Shown: piece by piece, positions 1-7,633 of the stretch
How positions within the stretch are numbered: the first letter of the stretch is position 1
Layout of the letters: each line of letters starts with the position of its first letter
From: Streptomyces barringtoniae
Lineage (GTDB): Bacteria > Actinomycetota > Actinomycetes > Streptomycetales > Streptomycetaceae
Direction of reading: 5' to 3'
Assembly (NCBI RefSeq): GCF_020819595.1
Contig: NZ_JAJHNP010000002.1
Coordinates: 186,001-250,000 of the forward strand
DNA: 64,000 nucleotides
The notes under the pieces: model-generated
What the model saw: only the letters and a program-made list of their open reading frames with translations
Told to the model about the DNA's origin: nothing
Databases searched by the model: none
Position numbers and translations under genes: made by a program

Positions 1-1360
1 GGACCACCCAGCCGTCGTCCTCCACGGCCAGCTCCTGCAGCCGCTCGGTCTGCCAGGCGAGCATCGCGTCGGTCATGCCCTTGAAGGTCTTGCCGAGCAT
101 GGCGAAGCCGCCGTCCGGGGTGCGGGCGCCGAGGTGGAGGTTGGAGAGCCTGCCCGTGCGGCGGCCGTGACCCCACTCGGCGGCCAGCACGACCAGGTCG
201 AGGGTGTGGACGGGCTTGACCTTCAGCCACGCGGCGCCGCGCCGGCCCGCGCTGTACGGCGCGTCCAGCGCCTTGACCACCACGCCCTCGTGACCACGGG
301 CCAGGGTCTCGGCGAGGAACCGTTCCGCCTCGGCGATGTCCCCCGGTCCGGAGGCGACCGTCCGGCGCACCCGCATCGGCTCGGGCACCAGCCGGGCCAG
401 CCGCGCGTGCCGCTCGGCGAAGGGCAGGTCCAGAAGATCGGTGCCGTCGACCGACAGGACGTCGAAGAAGACGGGGGAGACCGGGGTCTCCTCGGCGGCC
501 TTCGTCACGTCCGTCCGGGAGCCGACCCGGCCCGAGGTCTCCTGGAAGGACCGGGGCCGGCCGGCCGCGTCGAAGGAGATCACCTCGCCGTCCAGGATGA
601 ACCGCTCGCCCAGCAACCGACGTGCCGCGGCGGTCACTTCGGGCAGCCGTCCGGTGATGTCGTCCAGGGTGCGGGTGTGCACCCGGACGGTGTCGCCGTC
701 CCGGTGGACCTGCACCCGGATGCCGTCCAGCTTCTCCTCCACCGCGCAGGCGCCGAGCTTCTCCACCGCCTCGGCGACCGAGGACGCGCTGTGCGCCAGC
801 ATCGGCAGCACCGGGCGGCCCACGGTGAGCCGGAACCTCTCGAGCGCCCCGGGTCCCTCGCCGAGCAGGGCCTGGGCGACCGTCTGCAGGGACCCGGCGA
901 GCATCACCGCCCGGCGTACGGCGGCCGGGTCGGCGCCGGTCGCCCGGGCGAGCCCCTCCACCGCGACCGCGTCCAGCGCGCCCTGCCGTACCTCGCCGGT
1001 GAGCAGACCGCGCAGAAAGAGCTGTTCCTCCTCGGTGGCCGAGCCCATCAGATCGCCCACCAGCCGGACCCGCTCCGCCTGCGAACCCGCCCCCGAGACC
1101 TTGCCGAGCTCGCTGAGCAGGGCGTCGACCTCCCGGACCGTGAGCGTGGGCTCGTCGGCCGGGGGCGCCGGGCGGCTCAGCACCTTCCAGCCGACGCCCA
1201 GCCGGCCCTGCGGCAGCCGCCCCGCCAGGTACGGGATGACGATCGGCACGTCGTCCGCCTCCGCCTCCCGGAACAGCTCCGCGAGCAGCGCCGTCTTGCG
1301 GGACCGGGCCGCCGTCGCGGCGACCTCCCGGGACACCTGGGCCAGCCGGGTCAGCAGCAT
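1..1360 (-). CDS. ATP-dependent DNA ligase (partial, C-terminus off the left edge)
   Basis: Joins nicks in duplex DNA through an enzyme-adenylate intermediate; secondary, ATP-using ligases like this usually support repair rather than replication. The frame starts at an ATG at 1360 and runs open to position 1, giving about 453 residues; actinobacterial homologues have about 510, so the end of the OB-fold domain is missing. The nucleotidyltransferase motif EEKLDGIR lies around residues 208-215 and its lysine (about K210) would carry the AMP. Later motifs (FILDGEVISFD, EGVVVK, AWLKVKP) follow in the expected order. The first 180 residues form the N-terminal DNA-binding domain of this class. It sits 29 bp downstream of the reductase gene on the same strand, so co-transcription is possible. 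The family is clear; which biological ligase role it has is inference. Confidence 0.93.
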   Translation of the reverse strand, partial: MLLTRLAQVSREVAATAARSRKTALLAELFREAEADDVPIVIPYLAGRLPQGRLGVGWKVLSRPAPPADEPTLTVREVDALLSELGKVSGAGSQAERVRLVGDLMGSATEEEQLFLRGLLTGEVRQGALDAVAVEGLARATGADPAAVRRAVMLAGSLQTVAQALLGEGPGALERFRLTVGRPVLPMLAHSASSVAEAVEKLGACAVEEKLDGIRVQVHRDGDTVRVHTRTLDDITGRLPEVTAAARRLLGERFILDGEVISFDAAGRPRSFQETSGRVGSRTDVTKAAEETPVSPVFFDVLSVDGTDLLDLPFAERHARLARLVPEPMRVRRTVASGPGDIAEAERFLAETLARGHEGVVVKALDAPYSAGRRGAAWLKVKPVHTLDLVVLAAEWGHGRRTGRLSNLHLGARTPDGGFAMLGKTFKGMTDAMLAWQTERLQELAVEDDGWVV

Positions 1361-1389
1361 GGCATCAGAGTGCACCCGGGGCCCGGGGC

Positions 1390-2346
1390 CTACACCCGGA
1401 CGGCAGCGTCGAGATCGGCGAACAGCAGGTCCCCGTTGATCGCAGCACCGGCCCGGTAGCCGCGGCTGGCCGCGTTGATCACCTGCTCGGCGAAGCCGCC
1501 GGCGTTGCCCGCCGCCCACAGCCCGGGCACGGTCGTCAGTCCCCGCTCGTCGATCACCGGGTAGGCGCCGAACGGCGTCTGCTGCAGCTCGGCGCCCAGC
1601 TTCAGCAACAGCTCGTTGTTCGGGGCGGCGTACAGCACCGCGCGGTCGTGGACCGTGCCTCCCCCGGAGGGGGTGCCCCCAGCGAGCCGGACCCCGGTGA
1701 GCCGGTCGTCGGCGACGACGAGTTCCGCGACCTTCCCGGGCACGACCGTGACCCCGGCGGCGGACAGCCGGCGCAGGTCGGTGTCCGTCAGTTCCGACTC
1801 GCTCACCTCGTGCAGGAAGAGCCGCACGTCCTTCGACCACTGGGTGACCATGAGCGCCTGGTGCACGCTCAGCGCGGAGCTCGCGAGCACCCCGGTCGGC
1901 AGGTCGCGGGCCTCCCAGCCGTGGCAGTACGGACAGTGGATCACATCCCGGCCGAACCGCTCGGCCAGGCCGGGGACATCCGGGAGCTCGTCCCTCAGGC
2001 CCGTGGCGATCACCAGCTGCCGGGCCCGGACGGTCCCACCGCTCGCGAGTACCACGGTGAACTCCTCGTTTTCGTCCTTGTCCGCGTCCACGACCCGGTC
2101 CCGGACCAGCTCCACTCCGTACCGGGCGATCTCCTCGCGCCCGACGGCCAGGAACTCGGCCGGGGACATGCCGTCGCGGGACAGATAGCCCTGCATGTGC
2201 GCGGACGGCGCGTTGCGCGGCTCGCCCGCGTCGACGATCAGGGTGCGGCGCCGGGCGCGGCCGAGGACCAGCGCGGCGGAGAGCCCGGCGGCTCCGCCGC
2301 CCACGACCACTACCTCGTACCTGCCGTTCTCGGTGTTCTGGGTCAT
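1390..2346 (-). CDS. NAD(P)/FAD-dependent oxidoreductase, thioredoxin reductase-like
   Basis: A 318-residue flavoprotein with the pyridine nucleotide-disulfide reductase fold. An N-terminal dinucleotide-binding motif VVVGGGAAGLSAA lies at residues 13-25, a redox-type CPYC motif at C138-C141 (within HCPYCHGWE), and a C-terminal FAD motif around GLWAAGNAGG. Its length matches thioredoxin reductases, but the CPYCHGWE context is typical of the TrxR-like subfamily that sits beside XRE-cupin regulators, so thioredoxin itself may not be the substrate. The frame is open further upstream to 2403, but ATG 2346 is preferred because the longer form would run through the divergent promoter region. It is divergent from the XRE-cupin regulator, with a 16-bp dyad in the gap, so regulation by that protein is likely. 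Confidence 0.88.
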   Translation of the reverse strand: MTQNTENGRYEVVVVGGGAAGLSAALVLGRARRRTLIVDAGEPRNAPSAHMQGYLSRDGMSPAEFLAVGREEIARYGVELVRDRVVDADKDENEEFTVVLASGGTVRARQLVIATGLRDELPDVPGLAERFGRDVIHCPYCHGWEARDLPTGVLASSALSVHQALMVTQWSKDVRLFLHEVSESELTDTDLRRLSAAGVTVVPGKVAELVVADDRLTGVRLAGGTPSGGGTVHDRAVLYAAPNNELLLKLGAELQQTPFGAYPVIDERGLTTVPGLWAAGNAGGFAEQVINAASRGYRAGAAINGDLLFADLDAAVRV

Positions 2347-2377
2347 GACGCGACGGTCGCCCGAGGCCTGCGGGATT

Positions 2378-2393
2378 GACAAACATATTTGCC
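2378..2393. promoter_or_regulatory. Imperfect 16-bp palindrome in the divergent reductase/XRE promoter region
   Basis: GACAAACATATTTGCC reads the same on both strands at 12 of 16 positions. It overlaps a TTGACA box at 2376-2381 which, with a 17-bp spacer, is followed by TGCAAT at 2399-2404. It lies between two divergent genes, one encoding a DNA-binding protein, so an autoregulatory operator is the natural reading. This is inference from position and symmetry. Confidence 0.5.
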
Positions 2394-2411
2394 GTTCCTG
2401 CAATAGGGGGT

Positions 2412-2987
2412 ATGAGCACGGACGACGTACTGGCCGAAGTGGGCCCCCGGCTGCGCCGCATCCGCAAGGACCGGGAGGTGACCCTGGCAGCGCTCTCCGA
2501 GGCCACCGGCATCTCCGTCAGCACGCTCTCCCGGCTGGAGTCCGGTCTGCGCAAGCCCAGCCTCGAACTGCTGCTGCCGATCGCCCAGGCCCATCAGGTG
2601 CCGCTGGACGAGCTGGTCGGGGCGCCGCCGGTGGGGGACCCCCGGGTGCGGTCCGAGCCGATCGTGCGGGGCGGGCGCACCCACTGGCCGCTGACCCGCC
2701 AGCCCGGCGGTCTCCAGGCCTTCAAGGTGCTGGAACCGAAGCGCGAGCTCGAACCGGAGCCGCGCACCCACGAGGGCTACGAGTGGCTGTATGTGCTCTC
2801 CGGGCGACTGCGGCTGGTCCTCGGCGAGCACGACGTGGTGCTGACGGCGGGGGAGGCCGCCGAGTTCGACACCCGCGTGCCGCACTGGTTCGGGTCGACG
2901 GGGGAGGGGCCGGTGGAGTTCCTCAGCCTGTTCGGGCCGCAGGGGGAGCGGATGCACGTGCGGGCGCGGCCGACGTCCCGGAAGTGA
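2412..2987 (+). CDS. XRE-family regulator with C-terminal cupin domain
   Basis: A 191-residue regulator. Residues about 10-65 form an XRE-type helix-turn-helix (VTLAALSEATGISVSTLSR), and residues about 110-185 form a small-molecule-binding cupin barrel (HEGYEWLYVLSGRLRLVLG, then FDTRVPHWF). Proteins of this layout usually sense a metabolite through the cupin and control an adjacent enzyme gene. The ATG at 2412 follows the candidate -10 box by only 7 bases, so the transcript may be leaderless; an alternative TTG at 2376 in the same frame would have to lie inside the -35 box and is less likely. The divergent flavoprotein reductase is the probable target. Confidence 0.9.
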   Translation: MSTDDVLAEVGPRLRRIRKDREVTLAALSEATGISVSTLSRLESGLRKPSLELLLPIAQAHQVPLDELVGAPPVGDPRVRSEPIVRGGRTHWPLTRQPGGLQAFKVLEPKRELEPEPRTHEGYEWLYVLSGRLRLVLGEHDVVLTAGEAAEFDTRVPHWFGSTGEGPVEFLSLFGPQGERMHVRARPTSRK

Positions 2988-3036
2988 CCGACACGACGCG
3001 CACCGGGGTGCGGCCGACTGTTCCCTGATCGGCAAG

Positions 3037-3057
3037 CGACCGCTTAGTATGCGGTCG
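3037..3057. promoter_or_regulatory. 21-bp palindromic operator overlapping a -10 box
   Basis: Arms CGACCGC and GCGGTCG are perfectly complementary around a 7-base centre TTAGTAT. The centre contains TAGTAT (3045-3050), a good -10 hexamer, so a bound repressor would block the promoter of the oxidoreductase/acyl-CoA dehydrogenase operon that starts at 3095. The form suits TetR-type regulators, which commonly control acyl-CoA dehydrogenase operons in actinomycetes; no TetR gene is adjacent in this window. Confidence 0.6.
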
Positions 3058-3094
3058 GACCCGGTCAGACGAAGCAGTCCCGTGGAGGCCCCGC

Positions 3095-4060
3095 ATGCAG
3101 GCATGGCAAGTGCACGAGAACGGCGAGCCGAGCGAGGTGATGCGCCTGGCGGAGGTGGAGCGGCCCGTGCCCGGAGAGGGCCAGGTGCTGCTGCGCGTGC
3201 GCGCCGCCAACATCAACTTCCCGGACGCGCTGCTGTGCCGGGGCCAGTACCAGGTGCGCCCGCCGCTGCCGTTCACGCCCGGTGTGGAGATCTGCGGCGA
3301 GACCGAGGACGGCCGCCGGGTGATCGCCAACCCCGCCCTGCCGCACGGCGGTTTCGCCGAGTACGCCCTCGCCGACGCCCGCGCCCTGCTGCCCGCGCCC
3401 GAGGCGCTGGACGACGCCGAGGCCGCCGCCCTGCACATCGGCTACCAGACCGGCTGGTTCGGCCTGCACCGCCGGGCCCACCTCCAGGCGGGCGAGACCC
3501 TGCTCGTGCACGCCGCCGCCGGCGGTGTCGGCAGCGCCGCCGTCCAGCTCGGCAAGGCGGCCGGGGCCCGCGTGATCGGTGTCGTCGGCGGCGCGGACAA
3601 GGCCGCCGTGGCCCGCGAGCTGGGCTGTGACGTGGTGGTCGACCGCCGCTCCGAGGACGTGATCACGGCCGTGAAGGAGGCCACCGGCGGCCGGGGCGCG
3701 GACGTGATCTACGACCCCGTGGGCGGCGAGGCCTACGCCCAGTCCGCCAAGCTCGTCGCCTTCGAGGGCCGGATCGTCGTCGTCGGTTTCGCGAGCGGCA
3801 CCATCCCCAGCCCGGCCCTCAACCACGCGCTGGTGAAGAACTACTCGATCGTCGGCCTGCACTGGGGCCTGTACAACACCAAGAACCCCAAGCTGGTCCA
3901 GCGCTGCCACGAGGAACTGACCGAACTGGCCGCCCGGGGTGCGATCAGGCCGCTGGTCAGCGAGCGGGTGCCGCTGGGCGAGGCCGCCGTGGCCGTGCAG
4001 AAGGTGGCGGACGGCCGGTCCACCGGCCGGATCGCCGTGGTGATGGAGGGAGCAGCATGA
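3095..4060 (+). CDS. Zinc-independent NADPH:quinone oxidoreductase family protein
   Basis: A 321-residue medium-chain dehydrogenase/reductase of the quinone oxidoreductase type. It has the GroES-like N-terminal half, the NADPH motif HAAAGGVGSAAVQL around residues 139-152, and the signature region near DVIYDPVGGEA. No cysteine/histidine zinc ligands of the alcohol dehydrogenases are seen. GTGGAGG lies shortly before the ATG. It is the first gene of a tight operon: its stop overlaps the ATG of the following acyl-CoA dehydrogenase (4057-4060), suggesting translational coupling. In this context it probably acts on an enoyl-CoA or quinone-like intermediate of an acyl-CoA degradation route; the actual substrate is not visible. 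Confidence 0.9.
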   Translation: MQAWQVHENGEPSEVMRLAEVERPVPGEGQVLLRVRAANINFPDALLCRGQYQVRPPLPFTPGVEICGETEDGRRVIANPALPHGGFAEYALADARALLPAPEALDDAEAAALHIGYQTGWFGLHRRAHLQAGETLLVHAAAGGVGSAAVQLGKAAGARVIGVVGGADKAAVARELGCDVVVDRRSEDVITAVKEATGGRGADVIYDPVGGEAYAQSAKLVAFEGRIVVVGFASGTIPSPALNHALVKNYSIVGLHWGLYNTKNPKLVQRCHEELTELAARGAIRPLVSERVPLGEAAVAVQKVADGRSTGRIAVVMEGAA

Positions 4061-5238
4061 CCGACGCCGAAGAACTGCGCCGCCGCACACGGGAGTTGCT
4101 GGCCGCACACCCGCCCGCGGACACCGGCCGCCTCGACTTCCTGCGCGCCCGCTTCGACGCCGGCCTCGCCTGGGTGCACTACCCGGAGGGCCTCGGCGGA
4201 CTGAACGCGCCCCGCCACCTCCAGGCCGTCGTGGACGCCGAGCTGGAGGCCGCCGGCGCCCCCGACAACGACTCGCGCCGCAACGGCATCGGGCTCGGCA
4301 TGGCCGCGCCGACCATCCTGAAGTACGGCACGGAGGAGCAGAAGCAGCGCTATCTGCGGCCACTGTGGACGGGGGAGGAGGTCTGGTGCCAGCTGTTCAG
4401 CGAGCCCGGCGCCGGCTCCGACCTGGCCGCGCTCGGCACCCGGGCCGTACGGGAGGGTGACGAGTGGGTCGTCAACGGGCAGAAGGTGTGGACGTCCGGC
4501 GCACACAACGCCCGCTGGGCCATCCTCATCGCCCGCACCGACCCGAGCGTGCCCAAGCACGCCGGCATCACCTACTTCCTCTGCGACATGACCGACCCCG
4601 GCGTCGAGGTCCGGCCACTGCGCCAGATCACCGGCGAGGCGGAGTTCAACGAGGTCTTCCTCACTGACGTCCGCATCCCCGACTCCCGCCGCCTCGGCGA
4701 GGTCGGTAACGGCTGGCGGGTCGCCCAGACCACGCTCAACAACGAACGCGTGGCCATCGGCGGCATGCGGCTGCCCCGAGAGGGCGGCATGATCGGCCCG
4801 GTCGCCAAGACCTGGCGCGAACGCCCCGAGCTGCGCACCCACGAACTGCACCAGCGCCTGCTGAAGCTGTGGGTCGAGGCCGAGGTCTCGCGCCTCACCG
4901 CCGAACGCCTGCGCCAGCAGCTCGTCGCCGGGCAGCCCGGCTACGAGGGCTCCGGCATGAAGCTCGCCTTCGCCCGCCTCAACCAGGAGATCAGCGGCCT
5001 GGAGGTCGAACTCCGGGGCGAAGAGGGCCTGTTGTACGACGACTGGACCATGCGCCGCCCCGAGCTGGTCGACTTCACCGGCCGCGACGCCGGCTACCGC
5101 TATCTGCGCTCCAAGGGCAACAGCATCGAGGGCGGGACCAGCGAGGTCCTGCTGAACATCGTCGCCGAGCGGGTCCTCGGCCTGCCCGCCGAGCCGCGCA
5201 CCGACAAGGACGTCGCCTGGAAGGACCTCGCCCGATGA
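4057..5238 (+). CDS. Acyl-CoA dehydrogenase (first of a pair)
   Basis: A 393-residue FAD enzyme that would introduce an alpha,beta double bond into an acyl-CoA. Family signatures are present: QLFSEPGAGSDLA (flavin- and substrate-binding strand, about residues 111-123), VNGQKVWTSGA (about 138-148), and the C-terminal region KGNSIEGGTSEVLLNIVAER. The start overlaps the previous stop by four bases (ATGA), and its own stop overlaps the next start in the same way. Two different acyl-CoA dehydrogenase subunits made from one operon often form a heteromeric enzyme that acts on bulky CoA esters such as steroid side chains. Whether these two do so is inference. Confidence 0.92.
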   Translation: MTDAEELRRRTRELLAAHPPADTGRLDFLRARFDAGLAWVHYPEGLGGLNAPRHLQAVVDAELEAAGAPDNDSRRNGIGLGMAAPTILKYGTEEQKQRYLRPLWTGEEVWCQLFSEPGAGSDLAALGTRAVREGDEWVVNGQKVWTSGAHNARWAILIARTDPSVPKHAGITYFLCDMTDPGVEVRPLRQITGEAEFNEVFLTDVRIPDSRRLGEVGNGWRVAQTTLNNERVAIGGMRLPREGGMIGPVAKTWRERPELRTHELHQRLLKLWVEAEVSRLTAERLRQQLVAGQPGYEGSGMKLAFARLNQEISGLEVELRGEEGLLYDDWTMRRPELVDFTGRDAGYRYLRSKGNSIEGGTSEVLLNIVAERVLGLPAEPRTDKDVAWKDLAR

Positions 5239-6308
5239 CGGACCTGCTGTACTCGGAGGAGGAAGAGGCGCTGCGCGCCGCCGTCCGCGACCTCCTGACG
5301 GACCACTGCGCGTCGGCGCACGTCATCGCCCGCGTCGAGTCGGACACCCCGCACGACCTCGCCCTGTGGAAGTCCCTCGCCGAGGGCATGGGCCTGGCCG
5401 GGCTCCTGGTGCCCGAGGAGCAGGGCGGCCAGGGTGCCTCCGCCCGCGAAGTCGCCGTTATCCTCGAGGAGTTGGGGCGGGCGGTCGCACCGGTGCCGTA
5501 CCTCACCAGCGCGGTGGTGGCCACCGAGGCCCTGCTGGCCTGCGGTGACGAGGAGCTGCTGGGACAGCTGGCCTCGGGGCGCACCATCGGCGCCCTCGCG
5601 GTCGGCCTGCACGCGGCTCCGGGCGCCCCGTTCAGGGCCGTACGACTCGACGACGGCCTCCTGCACGGGGAGCTGACCGGGATCGCCGACGCGGCCGTGG
5701 CCGACGTCCTGCTCGTCCCGGCCGACGACGGCGGCCTGTACGCCGTGACCGCGGACGCCGCGACCGTCACCGCGCAGACCGCCCTCGACCTGACCCGGCC
5801 ACTGGCGACGGTACGGCTGGACGGCGCTCCCGGCCGCCGCGTCGGCGACGCCGAACCCGCCGTGCGACGTGCCCTGGGCGCCGCCGCCGGACTGCTCGCC
5901 TCCGAGCAACTCGGCGTCGCCGACTGGGCGTTGACCGAGACGGTCCGCTATCTGAAGGAGCGCAAGCAGTTCAACCGGCCGGTCGGCGGATTCCAGGCGC
6001 TCAAGCACCGGCTCGCCCAGCTGTGGCTGGAGGTCGTCAACCTGCGGGCGGCCGCCCGGGCCGCGGCCGACGCGCTGGCCTCCGGCGAGGACGCGGACGT
6101 CGCGGTCGCCCTCGCCCAGGCGTACGCGGCGCCGGTCGCCGTCCACGCCACGGAGGAGGCCCTGCAGCTGCACGGCGGCATCGGGATGACCTGGGAACAC
6201 CCGATCCACCTGTATCTGAAGCGCGCCAAGGCGGACTCGATCGCCTACGGCACGGCCGGCGCCCACCGGGAGGCCCTGGCCGAACTGGTCGACCTCCAGG
6301 CACCCTGA
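5235..6308 (+). CDS. Acyl-CoA dehydrogenase (second of a pair)
   Basis: A 357-residue acyl-CoA dehydrogenase family protein, beginning MTDLLYSEEEEALRAAV at an ATG inside the preceding stop overlap. It is shorter and more divergent than its partner. The N-terminal helical domain and the C-terminal part with YLKERKQFNRPVGGFQALKH and QLHGGIGMTWEHPIHLYLKR are clear, while the central SEPGAGSD-type strand is not recognisable. This asymmetry fits a heteromeric pair in which only some subunits bind FAD properly, as known for the steroid-degrading FadE pairs of actinobacteria; that parallel is inference. It ends the operon, and a strong hairpin follows. Confidence 0.9.
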   Translation: MTDLLYSEEEEALRAAVRDLLTDHCASAHVIARVESDTPHDLALWKSLAEGMGLAGLLVPEEQGGQGASAREVAVILEELGRAVAPVPYLTSAVVATEALLACGDEELLGQLASGRTIGALAVGLHAAPGAPFRAVRLDDGLLHGELTGIADAAVADVLLVPADDGGLYAVTADAATVTAQTALDLTRPLATVRLDGAPGRRVGDAEPAVRRALGAAAGLLASEQLGVADWALTETVRYLKERKQFNRPVGGFQALKHRLAQLWLEVVNLRAAARAAADALASGEDADVAVALAQAYAAPVAVHATEEALQLHGGIGMTWEHPIHLYLKRAKADSIAYGTAGAHREALAELVDLQAP

Positions 6309-6321
6309 CGCGACCCGTGTG

Positions 6322-6349
6322 AAGCCCGCCCCACCTGGGGCGGGCTTTT
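6322..6349 (+). terminator. Rho-independent terminator of the acyl-CoA dehydrogenase operon
   Basis: An 11-bp perfect stem, AAGCCCGCCCC paired with GGGGCGGGCTT, with an ACCT loop and a TTTT run at its 3' side. It lies 14 bases after the last stop codon of the operon. Confidence 0.92.
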
Positions 6350-6469
6350 CCGCGTGCGTGCTCCGCAGAAGTGAACAACGCGCCAACTCCCCGCGAGAGG
6401 AGGTCTCTTCGGTGGTGAGGCCACGCATACTCCCTTCGGTCCCATCCGGCACCTCAAGGGAGGCAGAGC

Positions 6470-7333
6470 ATGGCCCTCACCACCCGTCGCAGAGCCCTCA
6501 CCACCCTCGCCGCCGCCCTCGCCGGCGCGGCCGCCCTGCCCGCGTCGCAGGCCAGGGCGGGCACCGCACGGCCCGGTCCGCACCCGCTGTGGAACGCGCA
6601 CGCCCACAACGACTACGAGCACCCCCGGCCGCTGTTCGACGCGCTCGACCACCGCTTCAACAGCGTCGAGGCCGACATCTTCCTCGTCGGCGACCAGCTC
6701 CTCATCGGGCACGACAGCTCCGAGCTGGACCCGACCCGCACCCTGGAATCCCTCTACCTCGACCCGCTCGCCGCCCGGGTCTGCGCCGACCACGGCTCGG
6801 TGTACCGGGGTTGGCGCAGGCCGCTGCAGCTCCTGGTCGACATCAAGACCGAGGGTTCCTCGACGTACCTCGAACTCGACCGCCATCTGCGCCGCTACCC
6901 GCACCTGTTCACCCGGTACGCCCACGGCCGCGTGCACCCCGGACCCGTCACCGCCGTCATCTCCGGCGACCGCGCCGCCCGCATCCCCATGGAGGCACAG
7001 GAAGAGCGGCGCGCCTTCTACGACGGCCGGCTCACCGACCTCGGCACCGCCGCCCCCGCCACCTTCATCTCGCTGATCAGCGACAACTGGACGCAGAACT
7101 TCACCTGGTCGGGCGAGGGCGCCTTCCCCGACGCCGAGCGCCAGAAGCTGCGGAGCATCACCGCCGCCGCGCACGCGCGCGGACAGCAGGTGCGGTTCTG
7201 GGCCACCCCGGACGCCGCGGGCCCGGCCCGCGACGCCCTGTGGACGGAACTCCTCGCCGCCGGCGTCGACTACCTGAACACCGACGACCTGGCCGGTCTG
7301 GAGAACTTCCTCGACACCCGCCCCACCGCGTAA
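6470..7333 (+). CDS. Secreted PI-PLC/GDPD-like phosphodiesterase (Tat-type signal)
   Basis: A 287-residue protein related to phosphatidylinositol-specific phospholipase C and glycerophosphodiester phosphodiesterases. The N-terminus LTTRRRALTTLAAALAGAAA followed by ASQARA looks like a twin-arginine-type signal, with cleavage near residue 30. The mature part opens with NAHAHNDYEHPRPLFDALD, the hallmark of the bacterial AIM6-like branch, followed by VEADIFLV and GHDSSEL, which supply the catalytic histidine and acidic metal ligands. A good ribosome-binding site (AAGGGAGG) precedes the ATG. It would hydrolyse a glycerophospholipid or related phosphodiester outside the cell; the substrate is unknown. 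The small membrane-protein gene just downstream may be co-transcribed. Confidence 0.85.
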   Translation: MALTTRRRALTTLAAALAGAAALPASQARAGTARPGPHPLWNAHAHNDYEHPRPLFDALDHRFNSVEADIFLVGDQLLIGHDSSELDPTRTLESLYLDPLAARVCADHGSVYRGWRRPLQLLVDIKTEGSSTYLELDRHLRRYPHLFTRYAHGRVHPGPVTAVISGDRAARIPMEAQEERRAFYDGRLTDLGTAAPATFISLISDNWTQNFTWSGEGAFPDAERQKLRSITAAAHARGQQVRFWATPDAAGPARDALWTELLAAGVDYLNTDDLAGLENFLDTRPTA

Positions 7334-7436
7334 CACCACACGTTTGGGGGACACGTCAGCCGCCCGGACGAACCCTCCGCTACGCCACACTTGCGGCCGG
7401 AACGCCACTCAACGGGCGTGGCGGAGGAGGTTCCTG

Positions 7437-7631
7437 GTGGTCATTCCCGTCTCTGCGGTCCTGCTGCTCCTGATCCTGGCCGTGATCTTCATTCGCAACT
7501 GCTCGCTGAAGATCTCCCACGCCGTGGTCTGCCTGCTGCTCGGCTTCTTCCTGGCCGGCACGAGCATGGCGCCCACCATCCACAGCGGGCTCATGACGAC
7601 CGCCGACCTGGTGAGCAGCCTGCGGCCCTGA
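7437..7631 (+). CDS. Small one- or two-helix membrane protein, conserved hypothetical
   Basis: A 64-residue protein. I prefer the GTG at 7437 because GGAGGAGG (7423-7430) sits six bases before it; the frame is open upstream to 7344 but that extension has no protein-like character. The first 20 residues after the start form a transmembrane segment (IPVSAVLLLLILAVIFI), followed by a second hydrophobic stretch (HAVVCLLLGFFLAGT) and a short polar tail. I know this general type of short actinobacterial membrane protein but cannot assign a function. It converges on the glycosidase gene, whose stop is three bases away. Confidence 0.65.
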   Translation: MVIPVSAVLLLLILAVIFIRNCSLKISHAVVCLLLGFFLAGTSMAPTIHSGLMTTADLVSSLRP

Positions 7632-7633
7632 GA

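Noticed and set aside
134-1459. Long plus-strand frames opposite the DNA ligase
   Set aside because: They are antisense shadows: the minus strand carries clear ligase motifs, and the plus translations are low-complexity arginine/alanine/serine sequence.
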